From positions 1 to 23,348 of the forward strand of contig JBBIJV010000028.1 in the NCBI GenBank assembly GCA_037445815.1: 23,348 nucleotides of DNA, in the 5' to 3' direction. Origin of the DNA: FEN-1219 sp037445815 (GTDB lineage: Bacteria > Pseudomonadota > Gammaproteobacteria > Steroidobacterales > Rariloculaceae). A program made the position numbers and the translations under genes. Position 1 is the stretch's first letter, and each line of letters opens with the position of its first letter. The notes beneath the pieces are model-generated. The model had not been told where the DNA came from and did not search any database. It worked only from the letters and a program-made list of their open reading frames with translations. Of this stretch, positions 22,858 through 23,348 are shown in pieces.

Positions 22858-23348
22858 TCAGTCGTGCCCTTTGAGCTCGGCGTAAATCGCCGGCAGGAAT
22901 AACATGTGATCGGGAGAGCCCCATCGTGCGTCGAATTCCGCAGTCGGTTTCGCGGCGACGACTTCCTCGAGCGTCTTGCCTTCGCGGACCAGCGCGGCGA
23001 TGCGATCGCGCACGGTCGTCAGCATGTCGCGGTAAGCGACGAGGTCGGCGCGGCTCGAGACGGCGCCCACGCCGGGCACGACCTTGGTGGCGTCATCGGC
23101 GAGCGACAATGCCTGCTCCGCCGCGTCGATGAAGCCCTGGAACGTGCCGTCGACGATGAGCTGGTAGCGGCTCGGGCTGAACAAGTCGCCCAAGTGCAAG
23201 ACGTTCGAGCCGACGTAACGGACGATGCTGTTGCCGTGCGCGTGCGCCGGCGGCGCATGCAGCACGTCGACGCGCTCGCCGCCGACGTGCAGCGTAACGC
23301 CGCCGCCGTCGGGGAACGTGACCGTCGGCAGCGCCGCAGCGGGCGCGG
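22858..23348 (-). CDS. MBL-fold metallohydrolase-like protein, 5'-truncated by window edge
   Basis: The C-terminal 162 residues are visible; the N-terminal HxHxDH half is outside the window. An internal GTG at 23265 makes a shorter open frame, but family sequence (VTFPDGGGVTLHVGGERVDV) continues to the edge, so this is not the start. PPAHAHGNSIVRY aligns with the AHTDGDS metal-ligand segment (His kept, Asp changed to Asn), and LHLGDLFS keeps the bridging Asp. The usual PGHGP near the third metal ligand reads PGVGA, so that His is Val. SSRADLVAYRDMLTTVRDR and KPTAEFDARWG are subfamily marks. The metal site is probably incomplete. It is coupled (2 bases) to the lipoprotein quinoprotein. Confidence 0.85.
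   Translation of the reverse strand, partial: APAAALPTVTFPDGGGVTLHVGGERVDVLHAPPAHAHGNSIVRYVGSNVLHLGDLFSPSRYQLIVDGTFQGFIDAAEQALSLADDATKVVPGVGAVSSRADLVAYRDMLTTVRDRIAALVREGKTLEEVVAAKPTAEFDARWGSPDHMLFLPAIYAELKGHD

Overview
The window is high-GC bacterial DNA, probably from a gammaproteobacterium: the ApaH protein is close to the enteric/pseudomonad type, and the gene mix (several quinoproteins, a P450, secreted proteins of unknown function) recalls environmental heterotrophs of the Steroidobacter/Woeseia kind. That placement is inferred from gene content only. No rRNA, tRNA, CRISPR array or origin was seen.

Layout. 1-1892 (minus): N-terminal 630 codons of a classical secreted PQQ alcohol dehydrogenase with a Cys-Cys pair and catalytic Asp, running off the left edge. 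A 145-bp divergent region with a 20-bp inverted repeat separates it from a P450 plus SAM-methyltransferase operon (2038-4212, plus). An arylamine N-acetyltransferase (minus) converges on this operon and is divergent from a zinc-ribbon NUDIX hydrolase (5075-5608). Two tandem secreted/lipoprotein paralogues of unknown function follow (5793-7641, minus, each 306 aa). They are divergent from a plus-strand run: SSS-family symporter, unusual quinoprotein, MFS transporter, and a second unusual quinoprotein (7698-14020). Next come a CHAD protein and ApaH (14123-15971) and a small membrane-anchored or secreted orphan (16011-16517).

16655-19813 is a scarred zone. It holds an RHS-repeat pseudogene with a nonsense codon and a frameshift, about 510 bp of non-coding or decayed DNA, the remains of a Mu/Tn552-like transposable element (small ORF, ExeA-type ATPase, C-terminal transposase fragment), and an amidohydrolase gene cut after about 41 codons. 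The right end returns to intact genes on the minus strand: a MetF-like methylenetetrahydrofolate reductase, a lipoprotein quinoprotein, and the C-terminal part of a metallo-beta-lactamase-fold protein.

Functionally the window is dominated by periplasmic oxidation: four quinoproteins of three types plus uptake transporters. Neither PQQ biosynthesis genes nor a stand-alone cytochrome c gene are present here, so cofactor and electron acceptor must come from elsewhere. The most unusual unit is the symporter / quinoprotein / MFS / quinoprotein run. Both its quinoproteins lack the Cys-Cys pair and carry Gln at the position of the alcohol-dehydrogenase catalytic Asp, and it is divergent from the tandem unknown secreted pair.
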